This document shows, piece by piece, positions 47,640-59,016 of a DNA stretch of 64,000 bases. The number at the start of each line of letters is the position of its first letter. Position 1 is the stretch's first letter. The DNA comes from Protula sp. h YS-2021 (taxonomy: Eukaryota > Annelida > Polychaeta > Sabellida > Serpulidae). The stretch covers positions 55,492,510 to 55,556,509 of the forward strand of contig OX457024.1 in assembly GCA_949752745.1 (NCBI GenBank), written 5' to 3'. The notes under the pieces were generated by a model. It saw only the letters and a list, made by a program, of their open reading frames with translations, did not search any database and had not been told where the DNA came from. The position numbers and the translations under genes were made by a program.

Positions 47640-50100
47640 AACAAAACTCTTTTAAAATAAAACCAAAATACAGAAAAAAATAATAAAACAAAATCCTCTA
47701 CTGATATAACCGTGATGTGTAAATAACCAACTCTATCTTATTTTCAAGCTCAGTGTTATGTGCACTAGTTAAAATTTAATGATAGACCGAAAAAAACGTG
47801 AGGCAATGAAATATAAACCACATAAAAGCTTCCTAAAGAAAACAAAATACACAGCTGAAACTTTCAAACTAACATGCGAAATGTACGTACACAACCATGC
47901 ACAAAATTTGCCAGTTTAGAGACCCTACAAACACAACTTGGGTGTACTACCCCATCTCGTGACGTTCATAAATTTGAAGTCGGTGACTTCGTATGAGATA
48001 GATGAACTGAAAATAACACAATTAAAACTTTCAAACTGACTGGCGAAATGTACATACAATACCATGCGAAATGTGCGAACACCAAAATTTTTTAATCACG
48101 GAAATATCGGCAAATTTTCAAGTTTTGAGACAATGTCACGTTTGCGCGTACGCCCTTCTCGCGACGTTCATAAATTTAAAGTCGGTCACTTCGTATAAGA
48201 ACAGTGAACTGCAAATAACAGGTAAAACTGACAAGCGAAATGCACGTTTATACACAATCATGCGAAATGAACGTATAACAACCATGCATGTGACACGGTC
48301 TCAAACTTTTGAAAATTTTGCCGATGTTTCTGTAAATAAGCACATTTTGGTGTTCGCACATTTTGCATGGTTGTGTACGTACTAAAGTAGGCGACTTTGT
48401 ATGAGAAAAGTGAACTGCAAATAACACAATTAAAACTTTCAAACTGACATGCGAAATGTACGCACACAACCATGCGAAATGTGCGAACACCGAAATTTTC
48501 TTAATCACGGCAATATCGGCAAAATTTCCAAGTTTTGAGGCTCTGTCACATACCTTTTGCTCGTACTACCCAATCTCGTAACGTTCATAAACTTTGAAAT
48601 TGGTCACTCCGAACAGAGAACTTTCGAACTGACAAACGAAATGTACGCTCATACACAACCATGCGAAATGTAATGCAACCACGCGAAATCTACGACGCAA
48701 GTATTTATTTTTTTTAAATACATTGGCAAACTTGGCAGCTTTTGTCACCTGTCACATGAAACTTATCCGTACTACCCATCACCGCCACTTTCATAAATTT
48801 ACAGTCTGTCACTTTATACAGAAAAATCAAATGCAAATAACACACTGAAACTTGATACGCGAACGCACACAACCATGCGAAATGTACGAACCAAAACACT
48901 TCTTAATACCTCGGCAAATTTGGCAGGTTTTGAGACCCCGTTACATGAAAATTGCCCGTACTACCCAGAACCGTGACGTTCATAAATTAAAAGTCGGTCA
49001 CTTCGTATAAGAACAGTGAACTGCATGGAAAAACTGATACAAAAAAAAAAAACTCCCCGCACTTCTGTAAACCAAAACAGAATCCCACAAACATGACATC
49101 ACAGCGAAATTTCCCCAAAACAGTTTATTTTTTTTAACGGATCTGAAGCTTCCTCCGCCTTTTTATTTTTCTTGTAAAAATTTGAAAGGTATGCCCGCAA
49201 CTGAACTTTGTTCCTGTGTCCTAAAATATCACATGCGAAATGTACGTCCACAACCATGTATGTAACAGGGTCTCAAACTTCAAAAATTTTGCCGATGTTT
49301 CTATGAATTCGAACATTTTGGTGTTCGCACATTTCGCATGGTTTTGTACGTACTTAATTCGGTCACTTGGTGTGAGAAAAATGGACTGCAAATAATGCAG
49401 TTAAAGCTTTGGAATTGACAAGCGAAATTTACGTACACAACTATGCGAATTGTGCGAACACCAAAATGTTCTTACTCACAGAAACATCAGCAAAATTTGC
49501 AAATCCTGAGACCCTGCCACATATCATTTTCTCGTTCTACATCGTCTCGCAACGCTCATAAATTTAAAGTCGGCCACTTATTATGGGAGCAGTGAAATGT
49601 AAATAACACAGCTAATACTTTCGAACTGACAAGCGAAATGCACGCACACATCTACAACCATGCGAAATGTAGTGCAACCACGCGAAATCTACGACGCAAG
49701 TATTTCCTTTTTAAATACATCGGCAAAATTGGTAGCTTTTTTGACACTGTCACATGAAACTTATCCGTACTACCCATCACAGCCATTTTCATAAATTTAC
49801 AGTCGGTCACTTCATACGAGAAAAATTAAATGCAAATAACACATTAAAACTTTCAAATTGATACGCGAACGCATATAACCATGCGAAACGTACGAACCCA
49901 AACACTTCTTCTTAAATATCTCGGCAAATTCGGCAGATTTTGAGAGCCCGTTACATGAAAATTGCCCGTACTACCCAGACCCGTGACGTTCAAAAATTAA
50001 AAGTCGGTCACTTCGTACAAGAACAGTGAACTGCATGGAAAAACTGATAAAAAGAAAACTCCCCGCACTTGTGTAAACCAAAACAGAATACCACAAACAT
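47640..50100. repeat. ~200-bp tandem array with a ~1-kb duplication
   Basis: About ten units share ACTTTCAAACTGACATGCG, CATGCGAAATGTACG, GCGAACACCAAAAT, ATCGGCAAATTTT and GTGACGTTCATAAATTTAAA. The segment around 48.4-49.2 kb is repeated at about 49.4-50.2 kb. The second repeat runs into the last exon of the recombinase-like gene and the first carries a copy of that exon's end. Confidence 0.85.
49136..49230 (-). pseudogene. Partial copy of the terminal exon of the recombinase-like gene
   Basis: It repeats about the last 30 codons of the exon at 50,133-50,359 (DILGHRNKVQLRAYLSN, then YKKNKKAEEASDP) with few changes, including RNRK to KNKK. The reading frame at its end is altered (Leu-Lys-Lys-Ile-Asn instead of the stop). 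The upstream half and the acceptor are absent, so it is a by-product of the ~1-kb duplication. Confidence 0.8.
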
Positions 50101-50132
50101 GATATCACAGCGAAATGTCCCAAAATATTTTC

Positions 50133-50359
50133 TTATTTTTTAAACGGATCTGAAGCTTCTTCCGCCTTTCTATTTCTCTTGTACAAATTTGAAAGGTATG
50201 CCCGCAACTGAACTTTGTTCCTGTGTCCTAAAATATCACTTTCCTCTGAAAGGCAGGACTTGATTTCTTTCATCGTTGGCGGCTTGTATCGGTCAATGTG
50301 GCCTTGGAAATGTTTATGCACCGCCTCTTTTTCCTCTGTTGTCCATGGCCTACTCGAAC
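50133..50359 (-). CDS. Terminal exon: Myb/SANT-like DNA-binding module
   Basis: The exon encodes SSRPWTTEEKEAVHKHF, QGHIDRYKPPTMKEIKSCL, then LGHRNKVQLRAYLSNLYKR and a stop TAA. W-T-x-E-E-K-xx-V and the helical spacing are Myb/SANT-like, a module found at the C-terminus of related recombinase-like proteins. The acceptor is ATTTTACAG. It takes two bases to complete a Gly codon, consistent with a phase-1 intron. It probably binds DNA or chromatin. Its 3' part is duplicated at 49.14-49.23 kb. Confidence 0.75.
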
Positions 50360-50623
50360 CTGTAAAATAATTTGCACAAGTGTAAAACACGTGTATCTAG
50401 CAAAATAAATTTGTGAGTTTAGATTGAAGTGTCGATGATTGCAAAAGATAAGGCGAGATTATAAAATGTAAGTGCAATGAACTGTCAATTCTTGCGAAAG
50501 CACACGTTACATTCAATATAGTATTCGCAACGCTATTAACAGAACCACGCGAAATGTACCACCTAAAATTTATGTGTACCACCTAAAATTTATGTGAACC
50601 GAATGCTTTCTGTTAAATCCTAC

Positions 50624-50735
50624 CTTTAGTTTTCTTGGGACTCTGAACTGCGGCTGTGACCGGATTTCGTCCGTTTCTTTTTCATAAGTGATGATACTGA
50701 GGTGACAGGCAAAGGAATTTCATATTCCACCTCGT
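50624..50735 (-). CDS. Linker exon with basic segment, one-base frame break
   Basis: The acceptor is TTTTCTTTCAG and the donor is GTAGGA. The first frame reads EVEYEIPLPVTSVSSLMKKK and is lost soon after. The frame that fits the next exon reads PVTAAVQSPKKTK. A one-base change in an A-rich stretch reconciles the two. It is a short basic linker between the Myb-like modules. Confidence 0.6.
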
Positions 50736-50940
50736 CTGAAAGAAAAACATAAATGAACACGTCTAAATGCAATGTTTTTGTTTATATGCAAGAGAAATTA
50801 ATTATACATAGTGAAGGGTCAACAACATACAATTAAAAACAATTTTAAATATTCATCTACACTAAAATTTTCTTAGTCTCTCACTCCATGCGAAATGTGC
50901 AGTACGTCTTTCTTTAATATTTTTTGCTTGTATGCTTGTA

Positions 50941-51173
50941 CCTGAAGTATCCTCTAAAGCATCAGCGGTCGGTGGAGCAGGAGCGGAAGGAGCTGCTGTT
51001 TGTTGTTTTTTTGCTTTGGTACTTTTTTTCTTCTGCGCTTTCAGGAAATTGAACTCGATCCTCCACTTCATCTATCGTTGGAAGACTACCTCTGTGGTGT
51101 AATTCTTTCTTGAATATTGTCTTCATGAGAGCCACTTCAACTTCACTGAAGTGGGGACGAGTTGCTTGATCGC
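50941..51173 (-). CDS. Exon with first Myb-like module, frame break in an A-run
   Basis: It encodes RPHFSEVEVALMKTIFKKEL and RGSLPTIDEVEDRVQF, similar in layout to the terminal exon (R-P-x-x-x-E-x-E-x-x-x-M/V...). After PESAEEKK the frame shifts at an A-run, and the continuing frame is KAKKQQTAAPSAPAPPTAD, then ALEDTSG before a donor GTACAA. One extra A restores phase 1 at the donor. The acceptor is TTTTTACAG. Two Myb-like copies in tandem suggest an ancient exon duplication. Confidence 0.65.
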
Positions 51174-51461
51174 CTGTAAAAACATAAAAAAATGCTACTT
51201 TGTTATAAATAACATTGGCAGAGTTGCAGCAGTACCAAAAACCTGCGAAATTCAAAGGTCACACATTTCATTACTACTGTCTCATGTTTTGTACAGCCTT
51301 GTAAATGATAATTACATTCTGAACAATGTTTAAAAAAAATAATAAAAAAAACGTTCAATGAAATAGGCATTACAAATATTTTCCCCTTTATCATCTTACA
51401 CAACTTTACTCCTGACTGTTCACGCACAATTCAAGCGAAAACCGATTAATAGGTTCCTTAC

Positions 51462-51530
51462 CCAGCAGTCGTTGCTCCGTCTCTCTTATGACGCCCACTT
51501 CTCCCTCTCCGTCTGATTCTTCAACATCAC
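51462..51530 (-). CDS. Small acidic exon
   Basis: The 69-nt exon encodes DVEESDGEGEVGVIRETEQ then RLLG. The acceptor is GCTGTTCGCAG and the donor is GTAAGG. Both introns are phase 1. An acidic linker of unknown role. Confidence 0.6.
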
Positions 51531-51813
51531 CTGCGAACAGCAAAGACGGGTATCAAATAAACTCCCAATTACATATACACGTCATTTTCGCACCAAACTG
51601 GACTGTGTTTTACTTCAAATCTTCTCAGCTGTAAACCATACATGGGAACGGGGTCGAAAAAAGGAGGAAAATAAACGTACTGAAATACACACATCTTAAA
51701 ACATTCTGTTGGTTTTTAACATCTCCCTGTTACAAAGTCAGCTAACTATACTTTTCAAATTTTCTTACAAATTTTGAAGTACATTTCGCACGAAAAGTGC
51801 AACATAAACCTAC

Positions 51814-54554
51814 TTTCCACCCTGTGCAGTCACCTCGCCAATTTCCACATCCGGCAACGCTTCGTAGCCCGTTTGTTGGTATGGTTCCCTAGGCTTCCCA
51901 GTGTTTATGGCAATGAGGACCTGTGCCACTTTACTCTTTTCGACAATGTCGACCGGTAATCTGTAGTAATCCCTATGAACCCTTATGTCGTGACCCATGA
52001 AATTTGCCAAAAAGTCCTGCTCTACGTGCGGCAAGTTTAAATACTTGCCACATCGTTGCAAGGTGTTTTCGCATGTTTGTTGAATTAAAAATGTTCAAGT
52101 CGGTAAGGCCTGCTTCCACTGCTACCTATTCTACCGCGACGTGCCCCTCCATCGGTGTGTTATAATTTCCAGGACGTGCAAAGACATAAACCGAGTTCTT
52201 GTGGACGTACTTTTCGCGTAGCTTCAGCAGCAGCTTGATGTTTTCGTGCATTTCGGTTGTTAACAGCACCGATATTCGTCTAGAGCATTTCCCCAAGAAC
52301 TCAATCCTGATCAATTTGCTTGCCAACTGCTTTTCGAATTCCTGCATTCCCGCTAGATATTCGGGATCTGGCTTTGATGAAATTTTCAGACCGTCAGTTA
52401 AATCCTTCAATAGCAACCTTTCGACCTCACCACTGCGTTTTCTATTGAACATTATCACCTGTGCGAGGGTATACACCACGACTTCCCTATAGATGTCTTC
52501 TTTCGCCGGTTTCGTATGAAGTACCTTCATTCTGTTCGATATGTGTTGGAAGAACTTTTCAATGTCTTGAAACATTGGCAGAATTTTTCTCTTGTTAAAT
52601 TTTTGTCGCTTTAGCAGGAAGTTAGCTCGTCTGGACAAACATGTGTAATAACGATCGAGCACAGAATGGAACACAGAGGCAATCTTGTTTTTCGAGAAGT
52701 CTCCATTTCGTAGGCAATGCATCTCGTATTCGGTTGCAAGTGTTCTTAGAGTTCCTCCTAATCTCATAACCGCCGATGGATGGCTGAATTCTTCTTGTGA
52801 TGCTGGTCCTTCGTCCTGGGACATTTTAATAACGCTCTCCATTAGCCTGTAGTGGCCAGGGTGGACTAGGTCTTCACTGCTTACGAAAACATCGGGATAT
52901 TTCTCGCGACACAGCTTAAGTAACTTTGCCAAAGCTATGACGGGTTGTGTTATCATACTTTGCGCCTTCGACATATGACCATGTTTATCGGATAAAAATT
53001 CCATCAGCTCTAGCAGCAACTTGTCGTTCTTTATGATCTCCGTCGTATGACACGGGTGCATGCGTGCCAAAGCCTTTTTAACAGCTTCAGACTGGGTGTC
53101 CACTTGCATCATTTTAGCTCTTGCCTCAGGAACAAGTCGTTTTCGCGTAGTTTTTTCGGGCGTATCAATTTTCTCTCCTTTTTCCCGTCGATCTGCATTT
53201 TGCTTACATTCCCTCCTTTGATGACGTGCGAAGTTTTCTTTCGTTATCATTGCCTTGCAGTATGGACACAATAGGTACTCTTTTTCTTCAGTCGCTCTCT
53301 CCCTCTTCCTCATGGTGTTTCGGTATTTGACAATTAAGTCTTTCAACTCTTTCTTTTTGCCCTGTGGTTTTGTACCAATAATCTCCCAATTTTCGAATTC
53401 TATCCCATTCCAATGCACGACAACGCTTGTCTTTGATTTCTTTTATTACTTTTATTTCGTCTTCGTTGCGATGGACGCCTGTGCAATGTTCGGCTACACG
53501 TGCAATCAATTTGTGACAGAAGAAACAACAATGCTTTTTTTTTACTGGCTGGGTCCAGTCTTGGTAGATCGAAATCACTATCCGCAGTTGCTACCGTTGA
53601 AGATTCAATTGCAGTAGCTGGTTCTGTATCCGAGGTTTCGCTCCTTAAAGCTGATGGTGTTGAAACCGTTCGTTTCGCTGACTTGCGACGTGATTTCATT
53701 GGGGTCGATGTGACGGGCGTAGTTACGGATCTGTCGGTACTTGAACTAAACATCGGTCCCTCTGTTGTGTCTTTTTCTCCAACAGGTACCGATGGGTCCT
53801 CCATCTGACCGTGTTCGTCGCCTGAGATCTCGCTACTTTTCACTGAGTTGTGACAGGGGTTTCATTAGACTCACTGCTACTTGTAGTAAATGTATGTTTT
53901 TTTCCTGGTAACCTTTTCTTTTTCGCAGTGGGTACGTAGTCTGAATCACCATCTTGAGTGTGGCCAGAGCTTCTGACGGACTTGGGCTGTAACTCCGACT
54001 TTGTAAGATATTTCTGTCTCTCTCTTTTGTCTTTCTCTGGCGCCGATGAGGCTTTCAACTGACTGTGTTTGCCACCTGATCTCTGGCTACTTTTCACTGC
54101 TGGTCTGCGAACCATTGCTTTTGCACCTGATCTCTGGCTACTTTTCACTGCTGATCTGCGAACCGTTGCTTTCGCTGCCTTTCGTGGAGTTGATGTGATA
54201 GGGGCTTCATCAGACTCCTCATCACTGCTACTTGAACTAAATTTATGTTTTTTCCTGAGAGCCTTTTCTTTTTTGGAGTGGGTACGTAGTCTGAATCATG
54301 GTCACGACCGACGGAAGAGCTTTCATCGGACTGGGGCTGTAGCTTTTTCTGTTTAGGGCGAATTCGCAGTGAGAAACTCTTTGGCTTTTCTATCTGGGCC
54401 ACTGATACGGGAGAACTGTTTTCTATCTGAGCCATTGGTACGGGAGAACTCAATACCGATGAATCTGAGACGTGTTGTTCAACATTCGGTTCTAACGGAA
54501 TGACCTCTCTTAGGGAAACCTCGAACACCTCAGGATCACAATTTTTTCCCGTCT
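51814..54554 (-). pseudogene. Large exon: basic repeats, zinc fingers and tyrosine-recombinase-like core, broken frame
   Basis: Segments in order. 54.55-53.6 kb: acidic and basic low complexity with two copies of SDYVPTxKKKRLxGK and AVKSSQRSG repeats. 53.56 kb: HCCFFCHKLI..H....H, a C2H2 finger. 53.28 kb: LLCPYCKAMITKENFARHQ, RREC, a C2HC finger. 53.1-52.1 kb: a helical domain, then NRKRSGEVERLLLKDL (first catalytic Arg), LGKCSRRISVLL (possible Lys) and FARPGNY. Then a stop TAG, STNMRKHLATM (second Arg), and after a frame break FLANFMGHDIRVHRDYYRLP (His and Tyr). Frame breaks lie near 54,250, 53,850, 53,540, 53,355 and 52,040. The acceptor is TTATTGCAG. The donor GTAGGT or GTGGAA near 51,814-51,822 is uncertain. 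A single intact exon would encode roughly 900 residues. Confidence 0.75.
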
Positions 54555-54779
54555 CTGCAATAAATATATTAACCTAAAATAGCACTGAAATTCAGACAAA
54601 GAAATCATGGCAAATGCAAAGCAAGTCATTTTTACACAAGTTGGACAATATACTACCATACCACAGCGAATGTAACCCCCTCTCATATGTTTGCATTATG
54701 AGCTGGTTACTTCAATTTGTTAATACATTAACTGCAACTGCTAAACCTCATATCGCACTTTTTGGTTAAAAAATAAACA
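54555..54779. other. Intron sequence without repeats
   Basis: Short AT-rich intron part upstream of the large exon. No feature is seen. Confidence 0.4.
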
Positions 54780-55865
54780 TTCTGGTGTATCAACATGTCG
54801 CAGTGAAACGAACCGAATTTTGAAAAAAAAACCACAGCAGACTCCAGATTAAGGGCACCAAGTGGCGAGCGCTGAAACTGAGTTCAATCTATTTTTTTTT
54901 CTTTGAGAAAGGGGCGGGGTGAGGGGGGGGGGGAGAGAGGGAAGGTTGCAACCCATCGTAGCCCCCTAATTACACCAAGTACACATTTTTAATTCTGGTG
55001 TATCAACATGTCGCAGTGAAACGAACCGAATTTTGAAAAAAAAAACACAGCAGACTCCAGATTAAGGGCACCAAGTGGTGAGCGCTGAAACTGAGTTCAA
55101 TCTATTTTTTTCTTTGAGAAAGGGGCGGGGTGAGGGGGGAGGAGAGAGGGAAGGTTGCAACCCATCGTAGCCCCCTAATTACACCGAGTACACATTTTTC
55201 ACTCTGGTGTATCACCATGTTGCAGTGAAACGAACTGAATTTTGAAAAAAAAACCACAGTAGACTCCAGATTAAGGGCACCAAGTGGTGAGCGCTGAAAC
55301 TGAGTTCAATCTATTTTTTTCTTTGAGAAAGGGGCGGGGTGAGGGGGGAGGAGAGAGGGAAGGTTGCAACCCATCGTAGCCCCCTAATTACACCGAGTAC
55401 ACATTTTTCACTCTGGTGTATCACCATGTTGCAGTGAAACGAACTGAATTTTGAAAAAAAAACCACAGTAGACTCCAGATTAAGGGCACCAAGTGTTGAG
55501 CGCTGAAACTGAGTTCAATCTATTTTTTTTCTTTGAGAAAGGGGCGGGGTGAGGGGGGGAGAGAGGGAAGGTTGCAACCCATCGTAGCCCTCTAATTACA
55601 CCAAGTACACATTTTTCATTCTGGTGTATCAACATGTTGCAGTGAAACGAACTGAAGTTTGAAAAAAAAACACAGCAGACTCCAGATTAAGGGCACCAAG
55701 TGGCGAGCGCTGAAACTGAGTTCAATCTATTTTTTTTTCTTTGAGAAAGGGGCGGGGTGAGGGGGGGAGAGGGAAGGTTGCAACCCATCATAGCCCCCTA
55801 ATTACACAAAGTACACTTTTTTCATTCTGGTGTATCAACATGTTGCAGTGAAACGAACAGAATTT
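54780..55865. repeat. ~210-bp tandem repeat, five copies (intron)
   Basis: Units start with TTCTGGTGTATCAACATGT at 54,780, about 54,993, 55,200, 55,412, 55,619, with a partial at 55,826. Each holds CAGACTCCAGATTAAGGGCA, a purine-rich GAGAAAGGGGCGGGGTGAGG stretch and TTGCAACCCATCGTAGCCC. Neighbouring copies differ by few bases, implying recent expansion. Diverged relatives are at 63.1-63.87 kb. Confidence 0.92.
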
Positions 55866-56200
55866 TGAATAATAATAAACATAGGCATCGGAGATGCAGA
55901 GCCTTCAGCCAATAACAGCTACATCACTGTGGTCCAGTTACTCTTTTGAAATACCGCCCGGATAAAAACAACATACAAGGTGCAACGGATGAAACGGCGG
56001 ACGGGTGTTTGCACATTTACACTATATATACTTTCTTCCTGTAAAGTTTCGTGAAGCTCCGATAAATAGTTTTTGAGATATCGCCCAGACAAAAAAAATT
56101 ACGGACAGACAGACCGATAGCAATAGCCCCCTACTAACACCAATATTACGTCCTGCGATTTTGTGAAACAAGCCGTTTGGGTGTGGGGGCGGTCTCGCCA
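55866..56200 (+). mobile_element. Composite-element fragment with AGAC run
   Basis: One core (AGAGCCTTCAGCCAATAAC, TTTCGTGAAGCTCCGATAAA, TTTTTGAGATATCGCCCAGAC) is followed by TACGGACAGACAGACCGAT. It resembles the core-plus-tetranucleotide layout elsewhere in the window but has no clear terminal hairpin. Confidence 0.4.
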
Positions 56201-56313
56201 GCAATAATGTCTTCGTTTAACGGTATTAATATTTTTCTGACCACTACACTTTACCACTGCACAAATGCTCAATACCAGCGAAATGGACATCGCATAAAAA
56301 CTATTTTACTTAC

Positions 56314-56625
56314 CACCTTTTGTTTCTTCTGTCAGCGCGCAACACCTTTCCAAGACATGCTGCTGTTGCTCTTGCGCAAGGTCCTCCTCCCTTACAGCTG
56401 TTGATGGAATAGACCGCTGCCGAGATATTACGGGTGGTGCACTACAGGTCGTCAAGTGCTCTAGAAATTCAGAATCAGGTTCGGCATCATCACGCAACAT
56501 CTCAGAAAACGATAAATTTGGAAAAAAGTTTTGCTCTTGTGCTGTTGTAGCTTGTGGCTGACAAAGTTCATGGCTAGTTTGCTCCTGCCCCTCCCCCTCC
56601 TCACTTGCTTTGGTCAAGACATCTG
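56314..56625 (-). CDS. Acidic/Gln-rich exon
   Basis: The 312-nt exon encodes DVLTKASEEGEGQEQTSHEL, then Q-rich TTAQEQNFFPNLSFSEML, EPDSEFLEHLTTC and EEDLAQEQQQHVLERCC, ending ALTEETKG. The acceptor is TTTGTTTCAG and the donor is GTAAGT. Phases are 1 and 1. The frame is fully open. No known fold is recognised. Confidence 0.72.
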
Positions 56626-56855
56626 CTGAAACAAAAGAAATAAAAACAAAATGCATTTCTAAATATCCTTTCCATATCAAACACACTCAACATGCGAAAC
56701 GCGAGGTCGTGTTATGTTTTAGACTTGCATTTAACCTGGATGGTTTCGCTTGCTTGACGTCCTCATCAGTTTACAACCATACCGTAAAATGCATTATATT
56801 GCATTAAAGCATACAGCAAAAAAAAAAAAAAAAAAATGAAATACGTAAAACCTAC
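56626..56855. other. Intron between two phase-1 exons
   Basis: Short intron with an A-run at 56,819-56,836. No other feature. Confidence 0.5.
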
Positions 56856-57044
56856 CCAAAATAGCACTTGTATCTACTGTTTGCAGTGAAGACCTGGGTT
56901 CAATGTGGGAAAAAGTTATGCCTTCAGGTTGCAGTCCCTCTACCACATCCCTCACAACACATGTCGCAATTTCCTGTCCCGCAAATACCTCCGCATCTAC
57001 CCCTCCAGGTCTCTCTACCATCCTGCAAACAAGTCCGGTAGCTT
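56856..57044 (-). CDS. Exon of unknown function in the recombinase-like gene
   Basis: The 189-nt exon encodes ATGLVCRMVERPGGVDAEVF, AGQEIATCVVRDVVEGLQ, then PEGITFSHIEPRSSLQTVD and TSAILG. The acceptor is GTTTTGTAG and the donor is GTAGGT. Phases 1 and 1, open frame. No family is recognised. Confidence 0.7.
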
Positions 57045-57290
57045 CTACAACAAAACAAAATGACAGACATGAGAGTTACACAAGCAAATGGTAAATGCAT
57101 TTTTTATGTTCAACTTACTTGATAACACGTCTAAAATGAGAAAGAAATAAAGCCAATAAATAACTCTGAGTTACCTTGTTGATTGAAGTACAAGGCGAAG
57201 AGCGCTGTATTTTAATTGATAACAAAGCTCAATACGACTTATCCATTGCATTTGTAAGGTAGGTACTCCCTGGTTGGACCGTGTAAGTAC

Positions 57291-57350
57291 CTTCCGTCTT
57301 GTGGGACAACTCAAAAATCTTGACTGGTTGAGGTACAGGTTTCACCACTC
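57291..57350 (-). CDS. Probable 60-nt microexon
   Basis: Flanked by AACTTTTTTAG and GTACTT, it encodes VVKPVPQPVKIFELSHKTE with the same 2-base entry and 1-base exit as its neighbours. The donor is weak, and a longer form is possible. Confidence 0.5.
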
Positions 57351-57566
57351 CTAAAAAAGTTAAAAGGATTTTGAATTTAAGTCATATTTTAGTTTCTTTC
57401 ACAGCATTTTTCGTGGGCGCAAACACAAAATTATTTGGAACAGCGAAATGGGCTGCAGTTGCAAACCCTTAAAACAAAAATAAGCAACACACGTGGTGAC
57501 CACTTTAAACACAGCTGGGCAACAGAACATCTTATGCTTCAATAGTTGAAAAAAAAATACACTTAC

Positions 57567-57788
57567 CAAGTAATTTGCCCTCAAACGACTCTGTAGCACC
57601 CAATTTCGCATCTTCAGCCAGTTTTGTGTCACTAAAATGTGTAGCTGCCCCCTCTTTCTTCGACTTGCTAGCAAACTTTTGTAAACGGGCACCAACGCCC
57701 GTAATAACGGTATCGCTTCCCGGACTACATTCAAAAGTGTCCCTGTGTTCTGTCTCACGCCTTCCCCTTGCTGCTACGGGAACATTTT
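57567..57788 (-). CDS. Triplicated exon, copy c (intact, most diverged)
   Basis: The 222-nt exon encodes NVPVAARGRRETEHRDTF, ECSPGSDTVITGVGARLQ, then KFASKSKKEGAATHFSDT and ATESFEGKLLG. The acceptor is ATTTTCAG and the donor is GTAAGT. Phases 1 and 1. Its ends (NVPVAA, SDxVITGV, KLLG) align with copy b at 58,386-58,640. The middle has diverged. Confidence 0.75.
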
Positions 57789-58027
57789 CTGAAAATGTAT
57801 CACATTCTTACTACATAAGCGAAATGAGCAGGACATCAAAGCTGGACACCCTGGACTGCATTTGTTTTGCAAACTCTAAACCACTGCGGATTCGCACGCC
57901 AGAGATGACAACTTCACGTGAAATCAAAATGCCAACTACGCTTAAAGAGACCATGTAGCGGCCAGGAATAACCTTCACATTCAATCTTCAATTCAAAGCT
58001 GTACTGCACAAAACTCTTTCAATCACA

Positions 58028-58187
58028 TTCGGAAGACCTGGAGGGCCACTACTGCTGCTGCCCTACTTGAATTTTGCATGTGACATCCTGCTTAGGCAGT
58101 GCTTAAGCAATGCCTAAGCAGGATTTCACATGCAAAAGGATAGCAGCAGTAATTGCCCCCCTCCCCCCCCCCCCCCAGGTCTTCCGT
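58028..58187. mobile_element. 160-bp foldback element with target duplication
   Basis: The ends TTCGGAAGACCTGG and CCAGGTCTTCCG are inverted. The interior is a near-palindrome centred on GTGCTTAAGCAATGCCTAAG with arms containing TTTTGCATGTGA and ATCCTGCTTAGGCA, interrupted by a C-run. AATCACA occurs on both sides (58,021-58,027 and 58,188-58,194). The paralogous intron near 58,825 lacks the insert, which supports insertion after the exon duplication. Confidence 0.75.
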
Positions 58188-58385
58188 AATCACAGCACGA
58201 GGGCATTGATAAGCAGTCCTTTTCGCCGATAACCATAATGCAAGAAAAAAGTTTTGAATTCTTTAAAATGCCAGCACCTGGTTCCCTTGACCAAATCTGC
58301 ACTACTGCTACATATATCAGGATACTCCTTCCGACACACCTCAGCAACAATTGTTACCCTTTATAAATGCACAAGCATCACTTAC

Positions 58386-58640
58386 CCAGCAACTTCTCAT
58401 AAGACGCCCCTTGAACAGCCGATTCCGCATTCGCTGTGTCTTTTTCGCCCTGCGATGAATGTGTGTGTGCCCCATCTTCCCTTTTCACTGGTCTCTCACA
58501 AAGCTCCTTTGACATGATATCAACGCCCGTAATGACGCAATCGCTGTCCGAACTACGTTCTTCGGATTGCGCCACCCCCTCCCCAACGGTGACCGTAACT
58601 TCTGTGTCACGGCTTCCGATTGCAGCAACGGGGACATTTT
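58386..58640 (-). CDS. Triplicated exon, copy b (intact)
   Basis: The 255-nt exon encodes NVPVAAIGSRDTEVTVTVG, EGVAQSEERSSDSDCVITGV, DIMSKELCERPVKREDGA, THSSQGEKDTANAESAVQ and GASYEKLLG. The acceptor is ACTTTTTCAG and the donor is GTAAGT. Phases 1 and 1. Because the exon is symmetric, copies can be included or skipped without frame change. Acidic/polar low-complexity linker of unknown function. Confidence 0.75.
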
Positions 58641-59016
58641 CTGAAAAAGTATAACACTGGTATTACAAACGCTAAATCACTGTGAATTCGTACGACAGAG
58701 ACACTGACAACTTCGCATCAAGTCAAAACAGCAACTACCTTTGAAGAGACCATGAAGCGCCCAGGAATAACCTTCACATTTCATCTTCAATTCAAAGCTG
58801 AACTGTACAAAACTCTTACAATCTTAGCAGTGGGCACCGATAAGCAGTCCGTTTCGCCGACAACCACAACGCACGAAAAATGTTTTGAATTCTTTAAAAC
58901 GTCAGCACCTGGTTGGCTTGACCAAATCTGCACTAGTGCTACATATATCACGATACACCTTCCGACACATCTCAGCAACAATTCTTACCCTTTATAAATG
59001 CAAAAGCATCACTTAC

